Shown in pieces: positions 14,795-23,156 of a stretch of 64,000 bases of DNA (the stretch's first letter is position 1; each line of letters begins with the position of its first letter). The notes under the pieces were generated by a model that saw only the letters and a program-made list of their open reading frames with translations, did not search any database and was not told the DNA's origin. The position numbers and the translations under genes are program-made. Origin of the DNA: JAAFHZ01 sp964247085 (lineage in GTDB: Bacteria > Cyanobacteriota > Cyanobacteriia > Cyanobacteriales > Chamaesiphonaceae); contig CAXTSX010000009.1 in assembly GCA_964247085.1 (NCBI GenBank), forward strand, positions 1 to 64,000, given 5' to 3'.

Positions 14795-16720
14795 ATGCCA
14801 AGTATCAAAAAGTCCACACCGCTCAGTAAGTGGTTGCTGAATGAAAATCGCCCCAAGGATGGTGGACATCACCAAACACACCCTTGGTGGCAGGTTATGT
14901 GTCTGACGGGAGTTGATTATTTTTCGACTTTGGGCTATCAGCCAGGGATTGCTGCTCTGGCCGCTGGATCATTGTCTCCGATCGCTACTTTAATTCTGGT
15001 CTTGCTGACGCTTTTTGGCGCTTTGCCCATTTACCGCCGAGTGGCGACCATCAGTCCCCACGGTGAAGGCTCAATTTCGATGCTGGCTCAGCTATTATCC
15101 TGGTGGCAAGGCAAGCTCTTTGTACTATGTCTACTAGGATTCGCTGCCACTGATTTTATTATCACAATTACCCTATCAGCCGCAGATGCCGCCGCCCACA
15201 TCATCGAAAATCCCTTGGTACACCAATGGACAGATGGTAAGCAAGTACTAATCACCCTCCTATTGATTACCCTTCTGGGCGGGGTATTTTTACGAGGATT
15301 TAAAGAGGCTGTCGGAATTGCAGTGGTGTTGGTGATCACTTACCTATCACTCAATTTAGTGGTCATTTTAGTGGGCATTCAGCACATCATCCAAGAACCA
15401 GTATTATTGACAAATTGGCAACAAGACATGTTTAGAAGTCATGGCAGTCCACTGATGATGTTAGCTGCTGCCATGCTAGTCTTTCCCAAACTAGCATTAG
15501 GTTTGTCTGGTTTTGAAACAGGTGTGGTGATTATGCCCCTAGTTGCTGGTTATCCGGGTGAAACAGAAGATAATCCACTAGGGCGGATTCGGGGTACTTA
15601 TAAGTTGTTGACAACAGCGGCTCTGATCATGAGCTTTTTCTTGCTGACCAGTAGTGTGATTACCACAGTACTGATTCCAGCAGCCGAATTCAAAATAGGT
15701 GGACCGGCGAATGGGCGGGCATTGGCTTACTTAAGCCACAAATTTTTAGGTGATGGTTTTGGCACTGCCTATGACCTGAGTACCGTGGCTATTTTGTGGT
15801 TTGCCGGGGCTTCGGCCATGGCTGGACTGCTGAATATTGTGCCGCGTTACTTACCACGTTATGGGATGGCTCCGGACTGGGCTAGAGCCACTCGGCCTTT
15901 GGTTTTAGTATTTACAACGATCTCTTTTATCGTCACGATTTTCTTTCAGGCTAACGTCGATGCCCAAGGAAGTGCTTATGCCACAGGAGTTTTGGTATTG
16001 ATGAGTTCGGCTGCCTTTGCGGTAACTCTTTCGGTACGCAACAGTCGCAACTCATCTCTCGGCAAGACTCTAATGTTTGGCTTGATTACATTAGTATTTA
16101 TCTACACACTCCTGGACAACATCCACGAAAAGCCAGATGGTTTAAAGATTTCTGGCCTATTTATTGGGGCGATCGTCCTCACGTCTTTAATATCTCGGGT
16201 GATGCGATCGACTGAGCTACGAGTCGAAAACATTCAGATGGACGAAACGGCTCGCGAATTTATTGCCCAAGATAGCCAAGGCACCGTCAGACTGATCGCC
16301 AATCGCAAACAAGCTGGTGACGAAAAAGAATATCAAGAAAAAGAAAGAGAGGTCAGAGATGATAACCACATCCCCGAAACCGACTCGGTATTATTCTTAG
16401 AAATTCAGATCTCCGATGCTTCCCAGTTTGTAGAGACCATTAAAGTAGAAGGCATCCGCGTGGGCAACTATCGCATTCTCCGGGCTAAGGGCGCTGCTGT
16501 ACCCAATACGATCGCCGCTATCCTGCTCGATATTCGTAATCAGAACCAGAGCGATCGATATCCCCATGCTTACTTTGGCTGGGTGGAAGGTAACCCCATT
16601 CAATACCTGATGCGCTTCTTGCTATTTGGAGAAGGCGATACCGCTGTTGTAACTCGTGAGGTAATTAGACGAGCAGAACCTGATCCAAACCGCCGTCCAG
16701 GCATTCATGTCGGCGGCTAA
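14795..16720 (+). CDS. KUP/APC-like permease
   Basis: A 641-residue membrane protein with about 12 predicted helices (residues 35-470) and a C-terminal cytoplasmic part of about 170 residues. The early phrase LTGVDYFSTLGYQPGIAALAAG resembles the start of KUP potassium transporters and of amino-acid/polyamine/organocation carriers; annotations of relatives vary between these. The tail has a charged hinge (EKEYQEKEREVRDDN) and then a folded domain. The substrate, either K+ or an amino acid, cannot be decided from the sequence. Its stop lies 28 bases from that of the convergent dps gene. Confidence 0.8.
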   Translation: MPSIKKSTPLSKWLLNENRPKDGGHHQTHPWWQVMCLTGVDYFSTLGYQPGIAALAAGSLSPIATLILVLLTLFGALPIYRRVATISPHGEGSISMLAQLLSWWQGKLFVLCLLGFAATDFIITITLSAADAAAHIIENPLVHQWTDGKQVLITLLLITLLGGVFLRGFKEAVGIAVVLVITYLSLNLVVILVGIQHIIQEPVLLTNWQQDMFRSHGSPLMMLAAAMLVFPKLALGLSGFETGVVIMPLVAGYPGETEDNPLGRIRGTYKLLTTAALIMSFFLLTSSVITTVLIPAAEFKIGGPANGRALAYLSHKFLGDGFGTAYDLSTVAILWFAGASAMAGLLNIVPRYLPRYGMAPDWARATRPLVLVFTTISFIVTIFFQANVDAQGSAYATGVLVLMSSAAFAVTLSVRNSRNSSLGKTLMFGLITLVFIYTLLDNIHEKPDGLKISGLFIGAIVLTSLISRVMRSTELRVENIQMDETAREFIAQDSQGTVRLIANRKQAGDEKEYQEKEREVRDDNHIPETDSVLFLEIQISDASQFVETIKVEGIRVGNYRILRAKGAAVPNTIAAILLDIRNQNQSDRYPHAYFGWVEGNPIQYLMRFLLFGEGDTAVVTREVIRRAEPDPNRRPGIHVGG

Positions 16721-16748
16721 GAAGAGGGATCACGATAAAACTAGGCGC

Positions 16749-17282
16749 TCAGCTATCTTGCAGATGGGCTTCTAGAAACCATAGGTACTTGTCGATCTGA
16801 CGCGAAATTTCGGTATATAGATCGGCAGTATTAGCATCTTCTAGATCATTAGACTGTCCAATCATTTCCCGGAGAATTTTGGCATAGGGAGCTAGCCTGT
16901 CGGCTAGAGCAATCACATGATCTTTGCCATTCACAATTTCAAAAGGATACTCCGGTAGAGTAGAAACCTCTGCTACCACGCGCACTGTGCCCATCGGGAC
17001 TCCCCCCAAGGCTGTGATTCGCTCAGCTAGCATATCGACATATTCTTCTAGTTGAGTAGCCATTTGGTCAAACAGTTGATGTAGCGGTATGAAGTTCATG
17101 CCCTTGACATTCCAGTGGGCTTGCTTCACCTGGGTTTTGAGATCCAGTGTCAATGCTAAAGCCAAATTCAACAGCGCAATTAGTTGAGTCCGGTTTTCGC
17201 CAGGAATGTCAATGCGGGTGGGGTAAAGCTTGTTATAAGTATTGATTCTAGGAATTTTGGGGACAGTAACGGTGTTAGACAT
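16749..17282 (-). CDS. dps: Dps-family ferritin-like protein
   Basis: A 177-residue mini-ferritin. It stores iron by oxidising Fe2+ with peroxide and protects DNA in starvation and oxidative stress, acting as a 12-mer. The inter-subunit ferroxidase ligands are in the expected spacing: H56 (AHWNV), H68 (PLHQLF), D83 and E87 (YVDMLAER). The N-terminal extension of about 35 residues is longer than in the smallest members. The gap upstream, shared with the divergent AraC-type gene, has a perfect inverted repeat at 17363-17383 that may be a regulator site. Confidence 0.94.
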   Translation of the reverse strand: MSNTVTVPKIPRINTYNKLYPTRIDIPGENRTQLIALLNLALALTLDLKTQVKQAHWNVKGMNFIPLHQLFDQMATQLEEYVDMLAERITALGGVPMGTVRVVAEVSTLPEYPFEIVNGKDHVIALADRLAPYAKILREMIGQSNDLEDANTADLYTEISRQIDKYLWFLEAHLQDS

Positions 17283-17362
17283 GATTGTTTAATCTCCACG
17301 AAAATTATAAATTTCAGCGCCCAAAATGCTGATAGTAGCGACGTGATCATAATAACAATACG

Positions 17363-17383
17363 AGGTTCATCTATTATGAACCT
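17363..17383. promoter_or_regulatory. inverted repeat upstream of dps
   Basis: AGGTTCAT-ctatt-ATGAACCT has perfect eight-base arms and a five-base spacer, and lies 80 bases upstream of the dps start. The size fits an operator for a dimeric regulator. No known box is matched with certainty. Confidence 0.45.
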
Positions 17384-17534
17384 TGGCCAATCCTACGGAA
17401 TATCTTCCGATTTGTCGCCGTATCTTTGGATAATTATCTATATATTCTGAAGTTATTTATCTATCGAATACTGGGGGAACCCAAAATAATGTTAGAAATT
17501 GAGAGATTTGTTAGCATAGGAGTTAGCAACTAAA

Positions 17535-17554
17535 AGCAACTCACGGAAGTTGCT
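17535..17554. promoter_or_regulatory. inverted repeat upstream of AraC-type gene
   Basis: AGCAACT-cacgga-AGTTGCT has perfect seven-base arms 33 bases before the AraC-type start. A further copy of the half-site (AGCAACT) occurs at 17525-17531. This may be an autoregulatory site or a hairpin in the leader. Confidence 0.4.
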
Positions 17555-17586
17555 ATCTACCACTTATTGTAGTAGGGATATTCGTC

Positions 17587-18000
17587 ATGAAAACTCTCGA
17601 TACTAACAAAATTCTGCGGCAAGCGACCTCGGCCATCACCAATAGATCACTGCGGCAATTGCACAATAGTAATGTCGATGCTCTTTCTCCTCAGCAGCTT
17701 CGTTACACCGTTGATTACATTCAGGCTAATCTGCACCGGACTTTGAATTTACCCATTATTGCAACTCATCTCGATCTGAGCTACTACGATTTCTGTTCAC
17801 TGTTTAAAAAATCGATGGGTATTTCACCCTGGCAATATGTCATTAAGCATAGAATTGATCGAGCGAAGGAATTACTTAAGGAACAGAAACTATCGATCGC
17901 CGAGATCGCTCTAGCCTGCGGCTTCTCCCACTATAGTCACCTCAACAAACATTTTCAAAAAGTGACTGGCACCACCCCTGGCAACTACCAATGCGAATAA
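17587..18000 (+). CDS. AraC-family regulator, DNA-binding domain only
   Basis: A 137-residue protein. The last 100 residues form the double helix-turn-helix of AraC regulators, with the second-half signature IAEIALACGFSHYSHLNKHFQKVTG and PGNYQ at the end. The first 35 residues are too short for a ligand-binding domain, so signal sensing must come from elsewhere or from protein level. The next gene on the strand encodes a pirin 218 bases downstream, and dps is divergent. Either may be a target, which is inferred from position only. Confidence 0.88.
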   Translation: MKTLDTNKILRQATSAITNRSLRQLHNSNVDALSPQQLRYTVDYIQANLHRTLNLPIIATHLDLSYYDFCSLFKKSMGISPWQYVIKHRIDRAKELLKEQKLSIAEIALACGFSHYSHLNKHFQKVTGTTPGNYQCE

Positions 18001-18218
18001 AAGTTGATATTTGGGGTAGATTATATTAATGAAACACATTTGGATAATTTCCTGTATGCATTCTGGAAAAAGGATATCACTAAATTTCTTTTTTTCTAGT
18101 CTAAAGGGCACCTGATTCTACTATCTAGAATTTTCTAATGTGTAGCATAGGCAATACATCGAGACAAACTAACGATACCAGTAATTAAAATTCATTAATC
18201 AATATCAAGAGCCCGGTT

Positions 18219-18956
18219 ATGGTTACCAACAGTACACATCTAACCAGCGATTCTTTAGAAAAGAAGTTACATCCCAGCAATCAGCGGGGTCGAACCCAGA
18301 TTAACTGGCTAGATAGCTATCACACATTTTCGTTTGGAAACTTTCAAGATCCTGATCGCATGGGTTTTCGATCGCTCAGGGTGATTAATGATGATCGAGT
18401 GATTCCGGGGGCAGGCTTTGCCACCCACAGTCACAGGGATATGGAGATTCTCACCTATGTGTTAGAGGGAGAGTTAGCGCATAAAGATAGCTTGGGTACT
18501 GGAGCGACCATCAGGCCCGGTGAAGTACAAATCATGAGTGCGGGGACGGGGATTCAGCATAGTGAATTGAATCCTTCGGTGGACAACCCAGTACATTTGC
18601 TGCAAATTTGGATGTTGCCCAATCAATTGGGCTTGACTCCCCGTTATGATCAGCGCGAATTCCCCAAGGCGGACAAAGCTGGTAAGTTCTGTTTAGTCGC
18701 CTCCCCGGATGGTCGAGACGGATCAGTGATTATTTATCAGGATATTAATCTTTATATTGCGGTGTTATCAGCCGGGGAGCAAGTTTCCTTTAAGATGCTG
18801 CCCGATCGATATGCTTGGCTGCAAGTGGCACGCGGCCAAGTTATGTTAAATGGCTATTCTTTGCAGGCGGGCGATGGTGTGCAGGTCAATCAGCCAGAAC
18901 TTCTGGATCTGACTACAGATTCTCAGGCAGAGATATTATTATTTGATCTGGCTTAG
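18219..18956 (+). CDS. pirin-family bicupin protein
   Basis: A 245-residue protein of the YhhW/YhaK type. The N-terminal cupin has the metal ligands H70, H72, H114 and E116 (ATHSHRDMEI and GIQHSELNP). The phrases DRVIPGAGFATHSHRDMEIL and GEVQIMSAGTGIQHSE are nearly invariant in the family. Members can open quercetin-like flavonols in vitro, but the natural substrate in bacteria is unclear. The C-terminal cupin lacks metal ligands, as usual. It follows an AraC-type regulator, which may control it. Confidence 0.93.
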   Translation: MVTNSTHLTSDSLEKKLHPSNQRGRTQINWLDSYHTFSFGNFQDPDRMGFRSLRVINDDRVIPGAGFATHSHRDMEILTYVLEGELAHKDSLGTGATIRPGEVQIMSAGTGIQHSELNPSVDNPVHLLQIWMLPNQLGLTPRYDQREFPKADKAGKFCLVASPDGRDGSVIIYQDINLYIAVLSAGEQVSFKMLPDRYAWLQVARGQVMLNGYSLQAGDGVQVNQPELLDLTTDSQAEILLFDLA

Positions 18957-18992
18957 ATAAAATTCTTCAGAGTATCTGTAGTATTGCAAATT

Positions 18993-19760
18993 CTAATCAC
19001 GAGGCAGCAAGAAAGACAATGGTCTGCTCATATTAGCAGCGAATCCCAAAATGCCTCGATCGCGATGTTCGTAAAGTAACTTCCCCTGAGCATCAAACAA
19101 GAAAGTCCCGCCCCGCTGAGTGAGGTAACTAGCATCTGGCACATAGGTTGACCAGTTAGCCAGAACTTCGCCCATGTTACGCAACCGCAGGGTAGCCAAT
19201 TCAAAAGGTCGCTGAAAACCACTGCCGCCAGCTAACTTAAAAAATGATCCTGGAATCGCCGGTAGAGGTGGAGCTTGGACGGTAACTTGATCAGGAATCA
19301 GTTGAGGAGCTGACCGATCGCCTCGGTAACCGCGAAATACCTCAGCTAAGGTTCCGGGGCTACCGATACCCGCACACATAATCATCAGATTTAACCAAGC
19401 ACTTTGGGCGACGTTCAAGCCAGGAAGCTGGAGAGCCAAGCCTTGATAGAGTCCCAGTTGTTGATGCAGTTGGGGGGTAGGGGTAACGAAGAGTCGATCG
19501 GTAGGAAATTTGGTAAAGGCACAGAATTTTTCACCGGAGGCTTGATCGCCGATACCGATCGCCACAATTGTCAGATCTGTGAGCAAAGCTTGTTCTTGCT
19601 GAATCCACCAGGCATATTCCAAACTATCAAAATCGCCCAGTTGGGGTAAAACCAGCACCAAAATGCGGTGCGGTGGCTGGCAATCACTCAGCATTGGAAC
19701 GATCGCTCCATCGCTAACTCGCTGGAGCTGGGTCTGCTGAAAAATGTCAAATACGTTCAT
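18993..19760 (-). CDS. AhpC/TSA-like (thioredoxin-fold) protein without peroxidatic cysteine
   Basis: A 255-residue protein of the peroxiredoxin-like family seen in cyanobacteria, with LPQLGDFDSLEYAWWIQQ and a C-terminal GTFLFDAQGKLLYEHRDRGILG that matches the end of the thioredoxin-fold core. The place where peroxiredoxins have their peroxidatic cysteine reads LGDFDS, so peroxidase activity is not expected. It is the last gene of a four-gene minus-strand operon, 30 bases after the GS-like ligase. Its role there may be redox or structural; this is unknown. Confidence 0.75.
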   Translation of the reverse strand: MNVFDIFQQTQLQRVSDGAIVPMLSDCQPPHRILVLVLPQLGDFDSLEYAWWIQQEQALLTDLTIVAIGIGDQASGEKFCAFTKFPTDRLFVTPTPQLHQQLGLYQGLALQLPGLNVAQSAWLNLMIMCAGIGSPGTLAEVFRGYRGDRSAPQLIPDQVTVQAPPLPAIPGSFFKLAGGSGFQRPFELATLRLRNMGEVLANWSTYVPDASYLTQRGGTFLFDAQGKLLYEHRDRGILGFAANMSRPLSFLLPRD

Positions 19761-19790
19761 ACTACATAGAAAATGGCAAAAACTGAAGTT

Positions 19791-21098
19791 CTAACAGTCT
19801 AAAGTGTTTTCTAGCTCCCAGGGCGTGACACAACCACTATATTGCTGCCATTCTTGATATTTTAACTTCAAATAGGCCGTCAAAAAAGGCGCACCCAACG
19901 ATCGACCTAATACCTCACTTGCTTCTAGACAGCGCAGTGCATCCAACAAGTTACCAGGCAGAGCTGTTACCCGATCGGCAGGCAACGGATCGGTGTAGCT
20001 ATTGTTATCGCTCCGTGGCCCTGGATCACTTTCTTTCACAATTCCATCTAGTCCCGCTGCAATTAGCGCCGCTGGCAGCAGATAGGGATTGGCTGCGCCA
20101 TCGGGCAGACGGAATTCAAAGCGGCCAGCATCAGGAATACGAATAGTATGAGTCCGATTGTTGCCACTATAACTCGCCGTATTCGGTGACCAAGTGGCCC
20201 CAGAAGTTGTTACCGCTGCATTGATGCGTTTGTAAGAATTGACCGTGGGATTGGTAATGGCGCACAATGCCTGGGCACTATTCAACACCCCGGCAATAAA
20301 TTGATAGCCCAGCCTAGATAGTCCTAATTCGCCTTGGGCATCCAGGAAGAGATTTTGTTGGTCGGCTATATCCCAGACCGAAACGTGAGTATGGCAACCG
20401 TTACCAGTGAGATGTTCAAAGGGTTTGGGCATAAAGGTCGCCCGTAGTCCGTGCTTTTCAGCGATCGACTTCACCATATATTTAAAAAATGCCTGTCGAT
20501 CAGCAGTAACCAGAGCATCGGCATACATCCAGTTCATTTCAAATTGGCCATTGCCATCTTCATGATCGTTCTGGTAAGCTTCCCAACCCAGAGATAGCAT
20601 GGCATCACAGATTTCGCGAATTACGTCGTAACGGCGCATTAAAGACTGTTGGTCGTAACAGGGCTTTGGCTGTCGATCTCGTCTATCGGCAATTTCGGTG
20701 CCCACCGCACTCAGCAAAAAATACTCACATTCCACCCCGGTCTTTACCAGGTAACCCAAATCAGCTGCCTGTTGTAATACTTGTTTGAGTACTACGCGCG
20801 GCGCTTGAGCCAAGGGTTCACCCGTAATACTGTGCAAATCTGCCGCTAGCCAAGCCACATCCGGTTGCCAAGGAAGTTGAATCAAACTGGCTGGGTCGGG
20901 AATCGCCAAAATATCCGGATCGGCGGGTGTCATATCTAACCAAGCGGCAAACCCGGCAAATCCCGCCCCATTCGCTGCCATCTGATCGATACTAGCTGCC
21001 GGGACGAGCTTCGATCGCTGTACCCCAAATAAATCGGTAAAGGAAATCAAGAAATAGCGAATTCCTTGCTCCTGGGCAATATGGGAAAGAGTAGTCAT
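19791..21098 (-). CDS. type III glutamine-synthetase-like ligase (GlnT family)
   Basis: A 435-residue member of the glutamine synthetase superfamily, with a short beta-grasp N-terminus (YFLISFTDLFGVQRSKLVP) and the ATP/Glu/metal motifs ECEYFLL, NDHEDGNGQFEMNW, GNGCHTHVSVW and RFEFRLPDGAANPYLLPAA. Relatives of the GlnT group join glutamate to ammonia or to amines such as methylamine through the gamma-carboxyl. It is not the housekeeping GlnA of cyanobacteria, which is longer and has other motifs. The start overlaps the stop of the upstream hydrolase by four bases, so the two are translationally coupled. An amine or amide substrate made by the operon partners is a reasonable inference. Confidence 0.87.
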   Translation of the reverse strand: MTTLSHIAQEQGIRYFLISFTDLFGVQRSKLVPAASIDQMAANGAGFAGFAAWLDMTPADPDILAIPDPASLIQLPWQPDVAWLAADLHSITGEPLAQAPRVVLKQVLQQAADLGYLVKTGVECEYFLLSAVGTEIADRRDRQPKPCYDQQSLMRRYDVIREICDAMLSLGWEAYQNDHEDGNGQFEMNWMYADALVTADRQAFFKYMVKSIAEKHGLRATFMPKPFEHLTGNGCHTHVSVWDIADQQNLFLDAQGELGLSRLGYQFIAGVLNSAQALCAITNPTVNSYKRINAAVTTSGATWSPNTASYSGNNRTHTIRIPDAGRFEFRLPDGAANPYLLPAALIAAGLDGIVKESDPGPRSDNNSYTDPLPADRVTALPGNLLDALRCLEASEVLGRSLGAPFLTAYLKLKYQEWQQYSGCVTPWELENTLDC

Positions 21099-22126
21099 GG
21101 TTCAGGAATAGCGAGAAGGGTCTGAATTTGCGACCTGATAAAGTCAGCGTCGGTGGGATTTTGGTAAGGGTTCCCTGCCCGATGTCCCCAAATAGAAGGA
21201 ATGGCATGGTACTCTGCCCTGGGAATTAAAGCGGCTTCTGCGGCGCAGTCGGCGGGAGTAAAGTACAAGTCAGTGGTGGCCGGCATCACAAATATCTTAG
21301 CTTGGATGGCACTCAAGGCCGCCAGATAGTCGCCTTGGTAGATCGGATTATCACTCACATCGCACTGTAACCAAGTATCAATCATCGCCAACAAGTTATG
21401 GGGATCCCGTTGCCGATAACTGGTCTCCCAAGCCCGGACTAAATAATCTTCTAGAGAGGCATAGCCTAGTTGGGCGTAAATTCTAGCGCGATAAAAGGCT
21501 GGCGAGGCTGCCCAACTGGCGTAAATACGGGCAAAAGTACGAAATCCGCGATCGGGTGTTTGTTCAAACCGGGTACCATTCCAAGCCGGGTCGGCAGTTA
21601 AGGCACTGCGCAAACTTTGCAGAAATATCCGATTATGGTCGGTGGTACGGGCGGTGCCGCAGATGGCCGCAATGCGCTGCACTCGATCGGGAAATATCGC
21701 TCCCCAGTGATAGGCTTGCTGGGCACCCATTGACCAACCATAAATCAAGGCTAGCCTTTCGATCCGAAAGACTTCTTGTAAAAGCAGTTGCTGAATCCGC
21801 ACATTATCCCAATGACTGAACCAAAAGCCCTGTTCTCTGAGCCCACAATCGCTGTTACTCGGCGAGGTGGAAAGTCCGTTGCCCAACATATTGAGAATAA
21901 TCACAAACCACTGAGTCGGATCCAAAATGCCATCGGGAGCAATCAACCAGTCAATATCAGAATGCTGCGCTCCATAAGAAGTGGGATACAGAATGGCGTT
22001 GCTACGCTGATCGTTCAAACTACCGTAGGTTTGATAAACAATTTGGACTTGAGGTAGTTTTACGCCGCATTGAAATTCAAAATTGGGGAGCGTAAAGCAA
22101 TGGGTCATCAGTTCATCGGGTAGCAT
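21095..22126 (-). CDS. alpha/beta-hydrolase, homoserine O-acyltransferase-like (MetX superfamily)
   Basis: A 343-residue alpha/beta-hydrolase of the MetX type. The nucleophile elbow is GWSMG with S132, and the other triad members are likely D286 (ATTDLYFTPAD) and H315 (WGHRAGNP). The N-terminal core has VYQTYGSLN and a LNMLGNGLSTSPSN segment seen in MetX-like proteins. True MetX enzymes transfer acyl groups to homoserine, but relatives with other elbows are hydrolases. It overlaps the desaturase upstream by 14 bases and the GS-like ligase downstream by four, so it is a core member of the operon. Substrate unknown. Confidence 0.85.
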   Translation of the reverse strand: MLPDELMTHCFTLPNFEFQCGVKLPQVQIVYQTYGSLNDQRSNAILYPTSYGAQHSDIDWLIAPDGILDPTQWFVIILNMLGNGLSTSPSNSDCGLREQGFWFSHWDNVRIQQLLLQEVFRIERLALIYGWSMGAQQAYHWGAIFPDRVQRIAAICGTARTTDHNRIFLQSLRSALTADPAWNGTRFEQTPDRGFRTFARIYASWAASPAFYRARIYAQLGYASLEDYLVRAWETSYRQRDPHNLLAMIDTWLQCDVSDNPIYQGDYLAALSAIQAKIFVMPATTDLYFTPADCAAEAALIPRAEYHAIPSIWGHRAGNPYQNPTDADFIRSQIQTLLAIPEP

Positions 22127-23057
22127 CCAGACCAGCTATGATGCCACGATTAACCTTGACATAACCCAAATCAACATGGACAAAATATTGCTGTAGTTGT
22201 TGATGAGCAAGGGGTAGTTGATAAAAAGGAATGGCCGGATGGAAGTGGTGTTCGGCATGAAAAGACATATTCCACATCAAAAACCGGAGGGGCCATAGAG
22301 TCAGGGTGGTGCGAGTATTGCTGAAAGAATTACGAACACCATGACAACCGGTATGCTCGGCCAACAAGATGAAACGTAAAATGGGCTGTCCCACGCAGAG
22401 GGGTAAGAGCCAGTACAAAATGAACCAAGGCTGTTGAACCACCACGGAAATCAAAATGGCGATCGCATACACAGCCAATTGTAATCTGGTCGATCGCACA
22501 ACTGCTGTCCTTGCTCCCACTGGAATAAAGGGATATTGCTCTAATTTCCCTAAGGCCACCTGCAGATGAGTTTTTAGCTTGTCTCGCCACCAAGGCAAAC
22601 CACTAATATATAGTAGATAATCGCCTCTAGTATTGAGCGCCGGATTACTCATTTCTGGATCTCTATCGGTATCTAACGTATAGAGATGGTGCCATTTGTG
22701 ATAGTGCCGAAAGTAGGTAATGTTGTAGAAGGACAACAGCCCTGCCAACCAACCGATCACGTCATTGAGCCATTTATTGGCGAAAGCCGTCCGGTGCGAA
22801 CATTCATGGAGCGGAGCAAACATTGCCGCCAAGCTAAATCCATAAATCACCAGTGCTGGTAGGGCTACAACCAAATTGTTTTCCCAGTGGGTACCCCAGC
22901 AATATCCACTCACCGCGATAATAAGAACATGGTCGATGAATCGGATGATGCCTTTCTCTGTCGATCGAACAGTTAACTCTTTTAAACTGCCGCCGATCGC
23001 AGTTGTTTGGCCTGCTGGTGATTGGAGCAAGGTAGACTTGGAAACGAACCAATCCAT
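22113..23057 (-). CDS. membrane fatty-acid-desaturase-like di-iron enzyme
   Basis: A 314-residue membrane protein with the three histidine boxes of the desaturase/hydroxylase superfamily: HECSH (84-88), HYHKWHH (118-124) and HAEHH (267-271), plus AEHTGC near 235. Four or more hydrophobic helices separate them. It is the first gene of the operon, and its start faces the GntR-type regulator. The sequence phrase SNTRTTLT before the third box is found in a subgroup that includes enzymes acting on non-lipid substrates (MocD-like), so a lipid substrate should not be assumed. Confidence 0.9.
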   Translation of the reverse strand: MDWFVSKSTLLQSPAGQTTAIGGSLKELTVRSTEKGIIRFIDHVLIIAVSGYCWGTHWENNLVVALPALVIYGFSLAAMFAPLHECSHRTAFANKWLNDVIGWLAGLLSFYNITYFRHYHKWHHLYTLDTDRDPEMSNPALNTRGDYLLYISGLPWWRDKLKTHLQVALGKLEQYPFIPVGARTAVVRSTRLQLAVYAIAILISVVVQQPWFILYWLLPLCVGQPILRFILLAEHTGCHGVRNSFSNTRTTLTLWPLRFLMWNMSFHAEHHFHPAIPFYQLPLAHQQLQQYFVHVDLGYVKVNRGIIAGLDATR

Positions 23058-23077
23058 AAATGTGCCCCTCTGCTAAC

Positions 23078-23091
23078 TTGTCATAACAAGC
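23078..23091. promoter_or_regulatory. CTTGT-CATA-ACAAG palindrome near the desaturase start
   Basis: Perfect five-base arms with a four-base centre, 21 bases upstream of the desaturase start. A related half-site (CTTGTTA) is repeated near the regulator start, so both may be contacted by the GntR-type protein. Confidence 0.4.
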
Positions 23092-23111
23092 TTAATTTCT
23101 CCACTAAAACA

Positions 23112-23135
23112 TTTTGGTATTGATTGTTACCAAAA
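23112..23135. promoter_or_regulatory. TTTTGGTA-N8-TACCAAAA inverted repeat, candidate GntR operator
   Basis: Perfect eight-base arms with an eight-base spacer lie in the centre of the 99-base gap between the divergent desaturase operon and the GntR/UTRA gene. Location and symmetry fit an operator that controls both directions. Binding is inferred, not shown. Confidence 0.55.
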
Positions 23136-23137
23136 CT

Positions 23138-23149
23138 TGTTAAATAACA
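23138..23149. promoter_or_regulatory. TGTTA-AA-TAACA palindrome before the GntR-type gene
   Basis: Perfect five-base arms lie eight bases upstream of the GntR-type start codon, a good place for autorepression. Confidence 0.4.
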
Positions 23150-23156
23150 TCAATTT

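Larger units (their letters stand above)
17283..17586. other. divergent intergenic region dps / AraC-type gene
   Basis: These 304 bases hold no credible gene; an 88-codon frame over 17184-17450 mostly overlaps dps on the other strand. They contain two perfect inverted repeats listed separately, and are A/T-rich, so promoters of both genes should lie here. Confidence 0.6.
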
